Positions 33,095 through 44,171 of a stretch of DNA of 64,000 nt are shown piece after piece. A program made the translations under genes and the position numbers. Location: assembly GCA_024220505.1 (NCBI GenBank), contig JAKZZE010000021.1:930001-994000 (forward strand). The letters are read 5' to 3'. A model generated the notes under the pieces. The model saw only the letters and a list, made by a program, of their open reading frames with translations, was not told the origin of the DNA and did no database searches. How positions within the stretch are numbered: position 1 is the first letter of the stretch; every line of letters starts with the position of its first letter. Source of the DNA: Rhizopus arrhizus (Eukaryota > Mucoromycota > Mucoromycetes > Mucorales > Rhizopodaceae).

Positions 33095-33195
33095 GTCACG
33101 GCAAATCAGCATTCTTGGTCAAATAGCTATGTGGATAGCTTTCAAATGTGGAGGTCGTTGGTTCGATTCCTTGTAGATGCTCGTACGTTGTCATC
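33095..33195 (+). repeat. tRNA-like module with perfect box B
   Basis: TAGCTATGTGGATAGC resembles a D arm and box A; GGTTCGATTCC about 40 bp later matches the Pol III box B consensus. The anticodon and acceptor stems do not pair well, so a tRNA-derived SINE or tRNA relic is likelier than a tRNA gene. Confidence 0.4.
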
Positions 33196-33912
33196 TACTT
33201 TTTGCATAACTTTTGCTCTAAGTTACTTAGTGTAACGATAATGGTAATAAGGATACACAGAGATTAGCCGAGTCAAGTCAGAAAGATAAAAAAAATTAAA
33301 AATATAAAAAATGTTAAAAAGATAAAAAAAGTTGAAAATATAAAAAAAGTCAAAAAAATAAGAAAAGCTAAAAAGAAAACAAAAAAAATATTATTCATAT
33401 ATATATCCCATCTTTTTGTGAAGAAATTGTTAGTCAGTTTAAATAAATCATATATTTTTACTCAATAATTAACAAACTTTAACAAGAAAGTCCCTGTTCA
33501 CTTAAACTTTTTACTCTACTTTAACTTTTATCAAGAAACATCGTATTGATCTTACACATAAGATCTGGTGGTCACTACTTAACAAGCATCTGCTTAAATT
33601 CTATATAAAACAACAACTTACAAGGCTATCTTAACCTTACAATCAAGCTTTACAAGCAAACTTACTCTATTAAAACACAAACTTACAAGCCAACCAATAA
33701 AATAACATTAGCATTTTTTTTTCAAAATCTCATGAGTTTTGGGAAAACTTTTGTCATCTCACTACGGCAAAACGAGCTTCCGTTGCGGAGATGCTTCGTA
33801 TCTATCGGCTGATCTCGGAATGATAACAAAGCTTGTAAAAAAATATAAAAAGAGATGCTTTTTCTTTTTTTTTTTCTTTCCTTCATCTGTTTATCCATTT
33901 CATAAAAACCTA
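33196..33912. other. AT-rich leader region before the Merlin-type gene
   Basis: Contains a run of AAAAAGATAAAAA/GTTGAAAATAT-like units (33285-33390) and AAGATCTGGTGGTCACTA near 33560, shared with about 16050. It may hold the 5' end of the Merlin-type element, but I could not define terminal repeats. Confidence 0.4.
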
Positions 33913-35238
33913 ATGTCTTCCAACGCTGCTAACAACATGCCAACTCTTGCCTATATTGCCGAAAAAACTATGACGGCTGACTGTACCATAAAGTAAGTTC
34001 GTTTTTAAATGGGAGGGAACGTAACTAAAGGCAACTGGTATAAGTTATTTAAAGGAAAATGGCGCTTTTTTTTCTACACGAAGTGTAAAGAAGGCTCTGA
34101 AATGCGCTTGAACCAGTCAAGCCGAGATGGATTCTTTTGGCGATGTGGCTCAAGGAACTGTGCGTGCGGTCGTAGCCGTATTTCTTACTTGGACGGCTCC
34201 TTTTTCCAAGGTCGCAAGTCCATCAGTCATCGAACACTATTAGTAGTGTACCTTTTTCTGTTACAAGTTCCAAACGGAACAATATCTACTATGACTGGTC
34301 TTAGTCTACCGACTGTCCGCAACATTATTAAGGACATATACCAAGTAATGGAAGCAGATCTTCGAATTGAAGATGTTCAAGTCGGTACGTGATTCTTTGT
34401 TTACATCAGAGTATGTGATTAACAAGTCATACTTAGGTGGAGTTAACAGTGATGGGCAGCCAATTGTCGTTGAAATAGACGAAAGTAAGTTTGGCAAGCG
34501 AAAATACAATAAGGGAAAGAGGGTAGATGGTGTTTGGGTTGTTGGGGGTGTAGAGCGTACGCCCGAGCGTAAGATGTTCTTGTTGACGGTGCCTAACCGC
34601 AATCAGAATACCTTGAAGTTGATAATCGATACATTCGTAAAGGATGGTAATGATTAGAATACGTATATGCTAGATGATCAGTGCACCTAATCATTGATGA
34701 CAGGCTCGCATGTTATGGTAGATTGCTGGAAAGGCTATAAAGGGATTGACAGTGATCCAAGCCGAAACTTGATAGTCGAAACGGTCAATCACTCAAAAAC
34801 GTTCCATGATCCGAAGACAGGTGCTTGTACTAATACTATAGAAGGTACGTACTTGTGTATATCATAGAATTCTTAGACGATGCTAACAACCTGCTACTAG
34901 GCACCTGGAATGGTATCAAACGAGGAGTGACTAGTCGTCATCGTACAGCATCGATGATGCCATGGAAGTTAGTAGAGTTTATATGGCGTAGAAAACATGC
35001 CGGTGATCACTGGAAGGCAATGCTTGCTTGCTTTTCGCAAGTGCCGTTCACTAGAGCAGGCATTGCCAACCAAGGTCCCCTGGTATCTTTGCTGACTACC
35101 GTCTTAGAGGATAGCACTAGTGATCAAGGGGAAATGGAACCAATTATTTTCATCTCAGATGAGGATTCCGATAACGAATATGATGAAGATTATGCTCCTA
35201 CATCTTGTACCACCACGAAAAAGCTCCGCACTGCCTAA
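33913..35238 (+). CDS. ISXO2/Merlin-type DDE transposase, spliced
   Basis: Transposase of the IS1595/ISXO2-like (Merlin) type, which cuts and pastes DNA. Three introns of 52-57 bp, all phase 1 with GT..AG ends, are clear: 34385-34436, 34647-34703, 34845-34900. Joined exons give a zinc-ribbon-like N-terminal part (YTKCKEGSEM ... WRCGSRNCACGR), a helix-turn-helix (TISTMTGLSLPTVRNII), then the catalytic domain: VVEIDESKFGKRKYNKGKR, HVMVDCWKGYKG, and NTIEGTWNGIKRG. This is the ISXO2 pattern of D, D and N/E-containing motif. A plausible first exon (MSSNAANNMPTLAYIAEKT, from 33913) is followed by GTAAGT, but no acceptor keeps frame with the next exon, so the 5' end is unsettled or damaged. The C-terminus is acidic. 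Confidence 0.8.
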
Positions 35239-35272
35239 AATAAACAAATAAAACTTTCATAGATAACCATAC

Positions 35273-35921
35273 TGTTAAGGATACATAAGATTATAGTCAC
35301 TTTATTTTAGTAAAAGGAATCGGATATGATCCTAAATAGTATGCTGACATAACTTGGAATCATTTATAACATTATTCCCAACACAGATCAATAGAATACT
35401 TTGATTAGATTTTTATATTAAGCTTTATTCATATTAACTTCACATAGTCAAATAAGATGACATGGTTGTAATGTAGTTTATTAATAATATGAGCATGTTG
35501 AATAAGGAATGACGATTACTTACCGGATCATCATTAGTCATGAAAACATTTATCCTGACTGAGATATTATTGTTAACAATGATATCCAATCACGGAACTA
35601 AGGATCTTTATATCCATTCGTACCGTCTCCTTAAATAGTTATATCTGAAACCATCCCAATAGCATAATTGACAATACAAGCTAGGAACAGGCTAAACTAA
35701 TAATTAGAAATAGTAATCATCTATTCTGTCAAATTGATTATAAATCTGTCCTAATTCTTTATCCGTATCATGTCTATAAATACTCTCACTTTTTACATGT
35801 AGAATTTATTTTTATCTAATCATAGTTATCTTAACTTAATAAAGAGATACCAAGTTCTAACAGTATTTCTTTATCTTTGATTGCTATATTATATTTACCT
35901 AAAACTCCCCTATTCTAAACA
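35273..35921 (+). mobile_element. Solo LTR, family E (649 bp)
   Basis: TGTTAAGGATACAT...TTCTAAACA, flanked by CATAC (35268-35272 and 35922-35926). TATA-like TCTATAAATAC near 35772 and TTAATAAAG near 35837. No other copy in the window. Confidence 0.9.
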
Positions 35922-36092
35922 CATACAAATCAGGGCCATATAGTGTCTATTTTCTTGCTTCAATAATGTCCGCTAGTTGCCTTTTTTGGACATAAATTTT
36001 ACACCATCTGAGAGTAAATTGTCAGGGCTTTCGAATGATGTATAGCTTATGCCTATATGCTTGATTTTAGCTCCGCTACAGGCTTGCAAAAA

Positions 36093-36718
36093 TGTGGACG
36101 GTAAATCTTTCATTTAGCCAACAACTGTTCTAATCATACCACCTGGCTCTACTAATCCAACCAACATTACAACTGCAACGAGATCTCTGACTCTAGAGGA
36201 AATAGCAGACTTGCTTGTAAAGTTTGAAAGCTGCCGCAAAGTATTAGCTTGCCCTCAATGTACGAAAAAAGGAGTCTTTCGCCGCAATGGCAGTACTAAG
36301 TCTCAGCCTCCACAACCCATTTTTCACTGCAATGGCTGTGGAGGCAGCTATCGAGCTGATACTATGAGATCTATTGTCCTTTCTTGCCTTCCTGCTTCCT
36401 CTCACATGTGTCCCATTGAGGAGAATACCGAAACTTCCTGACACAATAATGAAAATCCGACTAGCTCACAGAACTCACCCAGTGAAGATATTCACACTCT
36501 GTTAAGCATGATCCAACGCCTCACCAACGAGCTTGCTGCTGCCAGATCCGAAATCGAACAATTTCGTGCAACTACAGTACAGCCACAAAATCAGTTAAAT
36601 CACGTACGCCCAACCACCAATCAGCCTACAAGCACCTTGACAGCAAACGTTCAATCTTCACTTGATTTTCCAGAACTCATCACAGAAGAGCAATCCATTA
36701 CTATTGAGGATAGTATTA
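36093..36718 (+). pseudogene. LINE ORF1-like fragment with zinc-ribbon motif, cut by a Tc1-like element
   Basis: After TGTGGACGGTAAATCTTTCA (the module end also found beside the LINE at 21760) an open frame runs from about 36120. It encodes LTLEEIADLLVKFESCRKVL, then CPQCTKKGVFRRNGS ... FHCNGCGGSYRA (CxxC...CxxC), a stop TGA at 36439, and in the same frame a helical segment (MIQRLTNELAAARSEIEQF). At 36719 the Tc1-like terminus begins, so the C-terminus is missing. Calling it LINE ORF1 rests on the shared leader and the domain style. It lacks an obvious ATG; TTTCATTTAG just upstream could be a splice acceptor. Confidence 0.5.
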
Positions 36719-37582
36719 CAGTGGGTGGAAAAATGGTTCCAATGTTTTCGTCTCGCAATTTTAACGCTTTATAACTTTTGAATTACAAATGGTAACGACT
36801 CACAAAAACATGCATTTTGTAGTGCTTTTGCAGCTTATATTAGTGAAAAAAAAATTTGTTTGCACTGTTACACAATCGGGAATAAACTAACATTAAGTAC
36901 AAAAACCAACATTGGAACCATTTTTCCACTACAACTCTAGATGAGTTTATTTGTTATTTAATGGAATTTTCACTAGAACTTTTTAGCTGATTATGAGTCA
37001 TACCATTCCGGCTGTCGCCGAAAAAGTCTACGTGACTTATAAAATTACTTTATCCCCGGTCAAATCTTTTTTTCCTTTTATTTCTCCCCATATCAAAGAT
37101 TTGGGGTATCACTACACATATGGTTCGCGCTCTCTCTAAAAACAAGCAAGAAAGCATCAAATCATTAGTTTTACAAAACAAGCCATACTCAGTGATAATG
37201 GAGCGTATTCCTAACTTAAAAAATCTACTTTAAGTAGATATGCCAACAAGTTTTCTCCTGGTAGAGTAACAACAACCCCTGGTAGAAAGGCTGTTCTAAG
37301 CGTTACCACCAAGTCTTATATACGTAAGCAGATTGTCAATGGTACACTCAAGACTGCGAAGGCTGTCCATAAGTATCTAGTGTGCGCTGGCCACAAGCTT
37401 AACTGCTCGGGTACCATTAAGGTTATGAAAAGCATGAACTTCCATGCTAAGATAAAGGTAAAAAAGCCTTTATTGACTAAGGTTCAGAAAGCAAGACGAC
37501 TAGCATGGGCGGAAGAGCATAAAAACTGGACAAGCGATGACTGGCGACGTATGGTATTCAGTGACGAAACAAAAGTCAACGT
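36719..37582 (+). mobile_element. 5' half of a Tc1-like element, cut by gypsy 3
   Basis: The terminus CAGTGGGTGGAAAAATGG starts at 36719 after TA (36717-36718). An inverted copy of the end motif (CATTGGAACCATTTTTCC) lies about 190 bp inside near 36912. Its transposase begins at 37121 and is broken at the first catalytic Asp region by the LTR starting at about 37583. The right half is not in the window. Confidence 0.85.
37121..37582 (+). pseudogene. Tc1-like transposase N-terminal half, frameshifted
   Basis: MVRALSKNKQESIKSLVL starts like the protein at 58300-59331. The frame shifts near 37230, then continues TLSRYANKFSPGRVTTTPG ... KVKKPLLTKVQ ... NWTSDDWRRMVFSDETKVN, where the retrotransposon LTR interrupts. 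The second and third catalytic residues are absent. Confidence 0.85.
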
Positions 37583-39255
37583 TGTCGTATTTACCTCATT
37601 AAGTACTTATTATTCGTATGAGATTACTCAGATCTTATATAAGAAATAACAAGTACTGAATACATAATATTACTTATTACATATTCCTTAAAAGCTCATA
37701 TACAATGTTTATATTGTTCAAGCTCAATACTAAAATTGACCTTGAACTCACTTCGGTCCCTGAATAATTTCATTTCCTGTATAAAGGCGTAGTTTGATTA
37801 AATGGGTTCTCTCTCTCGTCTTGAAATCTAATAAAGAGGTTACATAGAGACTCATTCACTAGTTTTCAAGTACTATTTCCTTTCTTTTTTTCTCACTTTA
37901 TCATCTGCAAATATCTCATTTTTGTGAATGAATTCTTCTATTAATCAATCCCCTGCCAAAAACGTTGAAAAGGATTCAGCTGATGAAGTAGCTAAGTCCT
38001 TGGATAGAATGGATCTTGAAACTCTCGAAAGTAGAGCATCAAACTCATCCATCCATCCTCGTGATGATGCATCCATCGAAACTGATGTTGAGATGGATGA
38101 AGTTACTGACTCTTCCCCTGCTGTTCCTTCTTCGGACCCTTCAAATTATATGGAGAGGTTGATGGCTCAAAAAACTATGTTCTTTGATTTAATTGATAAA
38201 TTAAACAATAATAAAGCGAGTTTTATTTTAAATAATAAGCTACCTTTACTTGAAGAAAACGAAAAGCAGTTGAGCTATGCTGTATCAGCTTTAAATGATG
38301 TTAATGCTCTTATTACTTCCCAGTTAGAATTGCGTAATCATGAGTTGAAGAGCAATGAATCTAGAAATTCATCACGCAACGATAGACTTATCCCAAGCCG
38401 TGAAATCCCAAAATTCAATGTCAACCCTACCGCTAGTGCTCTGAATCAGCTCACTCTTTGCGAAGGTGATAAAAACGTCAATCCTAGTAACGAACCATCT
38501 TTGGATATGTTTATTAGAGATTTCCAAAGAAAATTCTTGGATTATGATGTATCTGTAGAGGATCATTGGTTGCACTACCTGGAAGTTTCATTTGAAAAGT
38601 CTGACAGTGATGCCGACCATGACTGGTTCGAACGATTCATCAAAAGACGTTGTATGGATAAGAAAACCGCTTTGAATTGGGATCAGGCAAAAGAAGTCTT
38701 GAAACAACGCTTCGATCTTGCTTCACAAACTACACCAGAGATGTGGTTTAAAAATCTTATCAATTTCAAGCAAGAACGTTGTGAAACTTTGACCCAAGCA
38801 ATGGATCGATATCGTCTTTTCTCTCTTGGTGCAAAGGTTAACATGCATGATAACACTTTCTTGATTGGACATTTCATTTCGAGGCTTTACACTGTCAAGT
38901 TTCAGGAAATTGTCCAAGATACTGTCAAAAAGAATCTTCCCTCGCTTGTCTCTACTAGCTCCAATATCACTGGAGAAAGTATTTATTCAACACGCAACTT
39001 ACCTATTCCTCTGCCTGAGGAATGGAATGTTCTGGAGTCAATTCTCATTAAAGAAATGGCTAACTTGGAATCTGCTTTGTTGAACATTCTTAAGGATAAG
39101 AAAAAGGAAGACAATACCAAAAAACTCGTTGAACAGGATGATAACGCCAATACTAAGAAAAGAAAAATGGTACATCAAAGTGAACATAAGAACCAAAAAG
39201 TTTCCAAAACGTCTGTTGAATTTCAGCAAGAAATTGCAGATTTAAAGAAACAAGG
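37583..39255 (+). mobile_element. 5' part of Ty3/gypsy retrotransposon 3 (LTR and gag)
   Basis: A new sequence starts TGTCGTATTTACC within the Tc1-like transposase. It holds TGTATAAAGGCG and TAATAAAGAGG near 37785-37838, as in an LTR, and is followed by a Gag frame. The exact LTR end (about 37900) cannot be fixed because no second LTR is in the window. The element is cut at 39255 by Tc1-like sequence. Confidence 0.75.
37928..39255 (+). pseudogene. Gag of gypsy 3, C-terminus truncated
   Basis: About 442 codons from ATG 37928 (MNSSINQSPAKNVEK). An acidic N-terminus, a coiled-coil-like stretch (MERLMAQKTMFFDLIDKL ... EENEKQLSYAVSAL), a capsid-like region (EPSLDMFIRDFQRKFLDY ... DHDWFERFI ... 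WDQAKEVLKQRFD) and a basic tail (KKRKMVHQSEHKNQK). The layout matches the Gag proteins of gypsy 1 and 2, but the sequence is clearly a different family. The nucleocapsid motif and all of Pol are missing because the frame runs into a Tc1 end at 39606, with a solo LTR placed exactly at that junction. Confidence 0.85.
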
Positions 39256-39260
39256 TATAC

Positions 39261-39601
39261 TGAGGTGTTTTAAGTATTCAAAAATAAGATAAAGAAGAAT
39301 TAACGAGACCGAACAATAGTTCTAAAGTCGAATCCTTTTATTAAAGAAAGATTTCAAGGCTATTTATATTAGTTGAGCAAGACCTGAGATTAGATGACAA
39401 AAATAGTTACGACCGATATGATTTGACATGTATAAGAAAAATTTTATAGACTGATGTTAATAATCAACTGTTGAGATGAAAGTGAAACTTGGCTGTTTAG
39501 GGCAGTGATAATTATCAGGTTCTATTCTTATTCAAACTCATTTGTAAAGATTTAGTCCAGAATGGTAAGACTGTATCTTATTGACATGTCAAAACATGAC
39601 A
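39261..39601 (-). mobile_element. Solo LTR, family C (copy 2)
   Basis: 341 bp, flanked by TATAC (39256-39260 and 39602-39606). It matches 20647-20987 closely. The duplicated TATAC spans the TA and the first C of the Tc1 terminus, so the LTR came after the Tc1-like element. Confidence 0.95.
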
Positions 39602-39605
39602 TATA

Positions 39606-39899
39606 CAGTGACCCGCAAAACTGTCCCAATGTTTCGTAATTTTCTCTTCTAGGGCTTGTAGCACCATAGTTGTTAAGCTAATGTACACCTTATTGTATAT
39701 AATTCGATAGCCAAAATCTTGTAGTACCAAAAATGTAGGACAAAAAGAAATTAAAACAGCGCAGACGGAGATAGAGGGGATAGAAAACAAGCGGTGCATT
39801 GGGACAGTTTTGCGGCACTTTTGAAAAAAAAACAAAAAACGATGAAATAGCGACCCACAAGTTGTATTGATGTATCAAACTGCTTACAAATGTGCATTG
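39606..39899 (+). mobile_element. Tc1-like end fragment (same family as 60037-61692)
   Basis: CAGTGACCCGCAAAACTG and about 290 bp beyond match, inverted, the transposase-start side of the element at 60037-61692 (61397-61692). It stops at the TA next to another Tc1-like end at 39902; the coding part is absent. Confidence 0.9.
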
Positions 39900-39901
39900 T
39901 A

Positions 39902-40216
39902 CAGTGGCCAGCAAAACCGTTCGTACAAAACGTATTTTTTTCTTTCTGAGCCTTTTGCGACATATTGCTCTTATTAAGCGCTATCTATAATACATATTAC
40001 CTAAGAGTACAGACTCTTGGCTTTCTGATGACGTATGATACGTTACCCTAAGCGCACCCTAACCATTGCTACGGACAATCAAAACTCAAAGGTACATTCG
40101 AACGGTTTTGCGGCCGTATGTTTTGAAATCAAAATGTATTAGAATAAGTTTATTTAATATCCAATATAAAGACCATCAGCCTCAATAACTGCACGGCATC
40201 GCTCTGGCATACTTTT
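39902..40216 (-). mobile_element. Tc1-like 3' end fragment with transposase C-terminus
   Basis: CAGTGGCCAGCAAAACCG terminus after TA, with an inverted copy of the motif (GAACGGTTTTGC) near 40108. On the minus strand the last ~20 transposase residues (SMPERCRAVIEADGLYIGY, stop near 40154) are visible. It is cut at 40217 by an LTR fragment. Confidence 0.85.
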
Positions 40217-40315
40217 TGTTGTAAACATAGTTATTTTCTATATGATATCAGTTGTATTAAAATAAATAACGATACACAAAGATTAAACTATGATTGAACA
40301 ATTCCACACTTTTCC
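40217..40315 (+). repeat. 99-bp fragment of the gypsy 2 LTR
   Basis: TGTTGTAAACATAG through ATTCCACACTTTTCC matches the first ~100 bp of the 460-bp LTR, then breaks off into unrelated sequence. Confidence 0.9.
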
Positions 40316-41237
40316 GAGTTTTACTATAAAATTCATTTACGTATCAGACTGTGAATTACGCGGTAGTTTAGACTAAGAAAGTGAAGGACTTGCGGGTAGT
40401 AAAGAAATAAGGAAAATAGTTAACCCAAGAAACCGGTCGATGTTCGTTTGTTAGATTTTAAAAGTATCAGAGAAAACAGCAGTTCACCAGAGAAAATAAC
40501 CCTGTCTATCCAGACAGAAAACCAAAGACAAGAAAATTAGGCCTTCAAAAAAGGTATCGTTTATTGATTCGCATAAGTTATTCTTTTATACATAATTGAA
40601 AATAAACTAAATTAACAAATGATATCAAACATAACACAATTGAAGGAAATGATGTAAATGGGAATGAGTGAATGTAAACTAAACTTGTGGCATAAGGAGA
40701 TTTAGAACAATATAAACTATTTTAGCGTCAAACATGTCAGGGAAATACTAGAATAAAAATGGTAAATCAAAGGAAAGAAATTTAAGCTTTGAGCAATGAT
40801 GAATGCTGTTGAAGCTCCGCCGAGACAACACCGAAATCGAACCCAGATTTCTTACACCCCGTCATCGACTCGCTACCGACCCCCCAGGTCACCAACAGAC
40901 ATCTTTCATTTTCTCGAATTTCTTTCACATTGACTTTACTCATTCCATTCGGCCATGACCAAGTTGAGCTAGACCCAAAAAGAAGACGACCCAAAGCTTC
41001 ACCTCTTTAAGGCGAGTATTACTGCACCAAAAAGGAACAAGTTTAGTTATCCAGAACTTCTTTAAAAAAAACTAAAAATTTTGCCACACAAATCGAGTTT
41101 ATTATCTCATATTTTGGGGTACTGTCAAGACTTGATATGTGTGTTTTCCCCAACTATGTTTACCTTGAATAATATAACTTTCAATTACTAGTATGGGAAC
41201 TTCTTTAGGCAGTAAGACTTTAAAAGCGTAAAGTAAG
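40316..41237. other. Spacer with a tRNA-like stretch, no gene
   Basis: On the minus strand near 40910-40820, CTGGGTTCGATTTCGG resembles box B about 50 bp after a GGGGGGTCGGTAGCGAG stretch. It may be tRNA-derived. The 70-codon frame over it is probably chance. Confidence 0.35.
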
Positions 41238-42204
41238 TACAGTAGCGGACAAAACTGGTGCACAAAAATTAAAATCAACATTGTATCTCCGCCATATGTC
41301 TGCGACTTTTGTGGCATATACCATCTGAAAGACAGTCCAAAATATACATTATGTTATGTAAACCGGAACTGTACCGGACATCCCCCAGACATAAGGTCAT
41401 TTTTAGTGATTTTTTGCATATTTCAATTTTCGCCAAAAATGTAGTGCTTGTCTAGCCTTCTTTCAATTTTCCCCAAATCTCTCCCGTTTGCTTTCAGATT
41501 TCACCGCATATTAGTGAATTTTAGTAGCTCTTAAAAAATATATAAAACCGTAGTTATTTTGTATCTCCCATTGAATCCTCCCTTTTGTTTTTACCCTATT
41601 CACTATAACAAAGTACTAGCCTTATATGTTTAAGAAAATAAGCAACTGTAAAAACGAAACTCTGAGATCTCGAATACACTTAGTTCGTACGACAACAGAT
41701 ATTTCTAGAATAACAAGAATCTCTAAATGGACAATCAACAGGAGAAAGAGGGAAGAAAGAAACTTAATGTCTTGTGATCATGAAGGTCTCCTGCTTTTAG
41801 TCTGAAAAGTTACTAGCTCAATCACCAACCTAAAGCTTGGACAAGGTCCGTTACACACAGTTTCCGATGCTCAGCACATTTTGAGGACCTTAAGATACAG
41901 TATTAGCAAATTGTCAGTCTGAAGGCACTGTAGGAAGCTAGATTTTGAGTCTGGAAGTAAGGAATCGAAGAATTTCATCAGCTGTATTAGCCGGAAAAAG
42001 CGATGAACGTGGTATCACGACAAGCCATTGTATACAATAGAGGGCTGGAAGTCTGCTATCTTTAGCAATGAAACAAATATGAACATTATGGATGCAGATA
42101 GTATACACTAATATTGAAAGCAAGTCGAGCAACCTGAGCGATTTTTTCACGGTGATCAAACAATGAAGCATGCTGGCTGCTCTGATATGTTTTAAGGCTG
42201 TATT

Positions 42205-42423
42205 AGATATTGAGGACCGGAATATGTGTGTCAAGTATATGATGGTATAATGAACTCAGAAATATACACATATATTTCGCTTACTTCATACCACAAAAGC
42301 CTAGCGTATAGTGGTCTAAAACGTCGTAATCTCTCGTTTCAGTATGACAATGACACAAGGCGCAAGTCGACGCATGTCACAAACTCAATATTTGATAACA
42401 GCGCTTCTGTGCTACAAGTTTAG
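42205..42423 (+). pseudogene. Tc1-like transposase remnant in family A copy 2
   Basis: MCQVYDGIMNSEIY ... RRNLSFQYDNDTRR, the middle of a transposase around the second catalytic Asp; the rest is unreadable. Same decay as copy 1. Confidence 0.6.
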
Positions 42424-42572
42424 CCGCCACTAATCCCGGCCTAAGTCCGCTTAAGCATACCAGGTGGCAATTGATGGCAAAGGTATGATGATACGACACT
42501 AGATCAAAAAGGGTCGATGATCTTTGGAAAAGAGTAGTTAAAGAGCCGGGCTCTTTTATTGAAAATGATATA

Positions 42573-44171
42573 CAGTGCCCCACAAAACCCTTCAAGTGTT
42601 TTGTTTTTTTTCGTTTTTTGCTTGTCACTAAGTATTGAGTATCACAATTGGTAGCATGCTATACCTCATTTGAAAGCTACGGTGACAGAGTACTTGGATA
42701 ATGCTTAAACTCCGAGCTCCATGTAATGACCGCGGAGTAATGGCATTTTAAAAACAGACACACACTTGAAGGGTTTTGTGGAATTTTTATTTAATAACAA
42801 TTAATATTTAGTATGTCCTCCTTTTGCGTTGTAAACTGCTTTAATGCGTTTAGGCATACTTTCTATGAGTTTTTGACACTCATTCTGAGTAATTGACTCC
42901 CAAACGTTCTCTACTCTTGACCATAATTCGAGCATTCCGTCAGGCTGCTTTTCATATTGTAATAAACGTCGTTTTAAGATTGACCATAGGTTCTCAATAG
43001 GATTTAAGTCAGGAGAGTGAGGAGGCCATCTTAATACAGTAATATTATTGTTTTCCAGCCATTCAGAGACTTTTTTGGCAGTATGGATACTAGCATTGTC
43101 TTGCTGAAATATAATATCTTCTTTTTGAAGCCCATACCAATCAATCGTTTTCATTAATTCATCTTCCAAAATACCAATATAAAAGTCAGAATTAATGCTT
43201 CCCTTGATATTCGATAGGTATCCAACGCCATACCATGTTAAACAGCCCCACAGCATCAATGAACCTCCTCCATGCTTGATCATATGCTGAACCTGAAAGT
43301 CTTTTAACTTGTCACCATTTGTCCAAGTCCATTGTAAACCGTCTGAACCAATTCTATTCACTTTAGTTTCGTCGCTGAAAATAACCTTTTTCCAGTCATC
43401 GATGGTCCATGATAGATGTGCACGTGCAAATTCATATCTTTCCTTCATACGGTGCTTAGTCAAAGGTAGGACTTTAGGTTTATGGATTGCTGCATAACCT
43501 GAGTCTTTTAAAAAACGCCTTATAGTCTCAGCACTAATATTTTCGCCATCTTCTAACAGCTTTCTAGCAGCGTCTGAATCATTTTTGTAATTGCCAGAGT
43601 TGAAATTTCGCAAGATTCGACGACCTAGTAATGTCGAGATTACGAATGGCCTGCCTCCATTAGTTTTCAAATCTCCCAAATCATGGTTTTTTCGAATTTT
43701 TGAAATAGTTCCAGTACTGACACCAGTCTTTGTTGATATTTCTTCTCCAGAAACTCCCTCTTTAAGAAGTTGAACGATCCTGTTCTGCATGTCATTGCTA
43801 ATTGGTCGCATGTCACTTAATTAGATTATGTTATAAAAAAAAGGCAAAAAAAGTATAGAAAGTTGTACATAAGTAAAAACTTTTACACAAAAAATTAATA
43901 AGCCACACTTTTGTGACGTTTAGAATGATTTTTACGACATTAACTTGAGATTTTTTAAATTCCACAAAACCCTTCAAGTGTGTGTCTGTTTTTAAAATGC
44001 CATTACTCCGCGGTCATTACATGGAGCTCGGAGTTTAAGCATTATCCAAGTACTCTGTCACCGTAGCTTTCAAATGAGGTATAGCATGCTACCAATTGTG
44101 ATACTCAATACTTAGTGACAAGCAAAAAACGAAAAAAAAACAAAACACTTGAAGGGTTTTGTGGGGCACTG
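42573..44171 (-). mobile_element. Intact Tc1-like element with ~215-bp inverted repeats
   Basis: 1599 bp, CAGTGCCCCACAAAACCC ends with TA duplications (42571-42572, 44172-44173). Long, near-perfect inverted repeats, each ending inside with a reversed copy of the terminal motif (CTTGAAGGGTTTTGTGG). With an intact transposase it is the best candidate for an active DNA transposon here. Confidence 0.95.
42801..43811 (-). CDS. Tc1-like transposase (DD34E), intact
   Basis: 336 aa, ATG at 43811 (MRPISNDMQNRIVQLL). It cuts the element out and inserts it at TA. Two helix-turn-helix regions occupy about residues 1-110 (ISTKTGVSTGTISKIRKNH; a GGRPFV linker). The catalytic domain has D in IFSDETKVNRIGSDG, the GGGSLMLWGC motif, D in FQQDNASIH and E in LNPIENLW, with 34 residues between the last two. 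It ends YNAKGGHTKY, the usual Tc1-like C-terminus. No stops or shifts. Among the Tc1-like elements of this window it is the only uninterrupted transposase. Confidence 0.96.
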   Translation of the reverse strand: MRPISNDMQNRIVQLLKEGVSGEEISTKTGVSTGTISKIRKNHDLGDLKTNGGRPFVISTLLGRRILRNFNSGNYKNDSDAARKLLEDGENISAETIRRFLKDSGYAAIHKPKVLPLTKHRMKERYEFARAHLSWTIDDWKKVIFSDETKVNRIGSDGLQWTWTNGDKLKDFQVQHMIKHGGGSLMLWGCLTWYGVGYLSNIKGSINSDFYIGILEDELMKTIDWYGLQKEDIIFQQDNASIHTAKKVSEWLENNNITVLRWPPHSPDLNPIENLWSILKRRLLQYEKQPDGMLELWSRVENVWESITQNECQKLIESMPKRIKAVYNAKGGHTKY

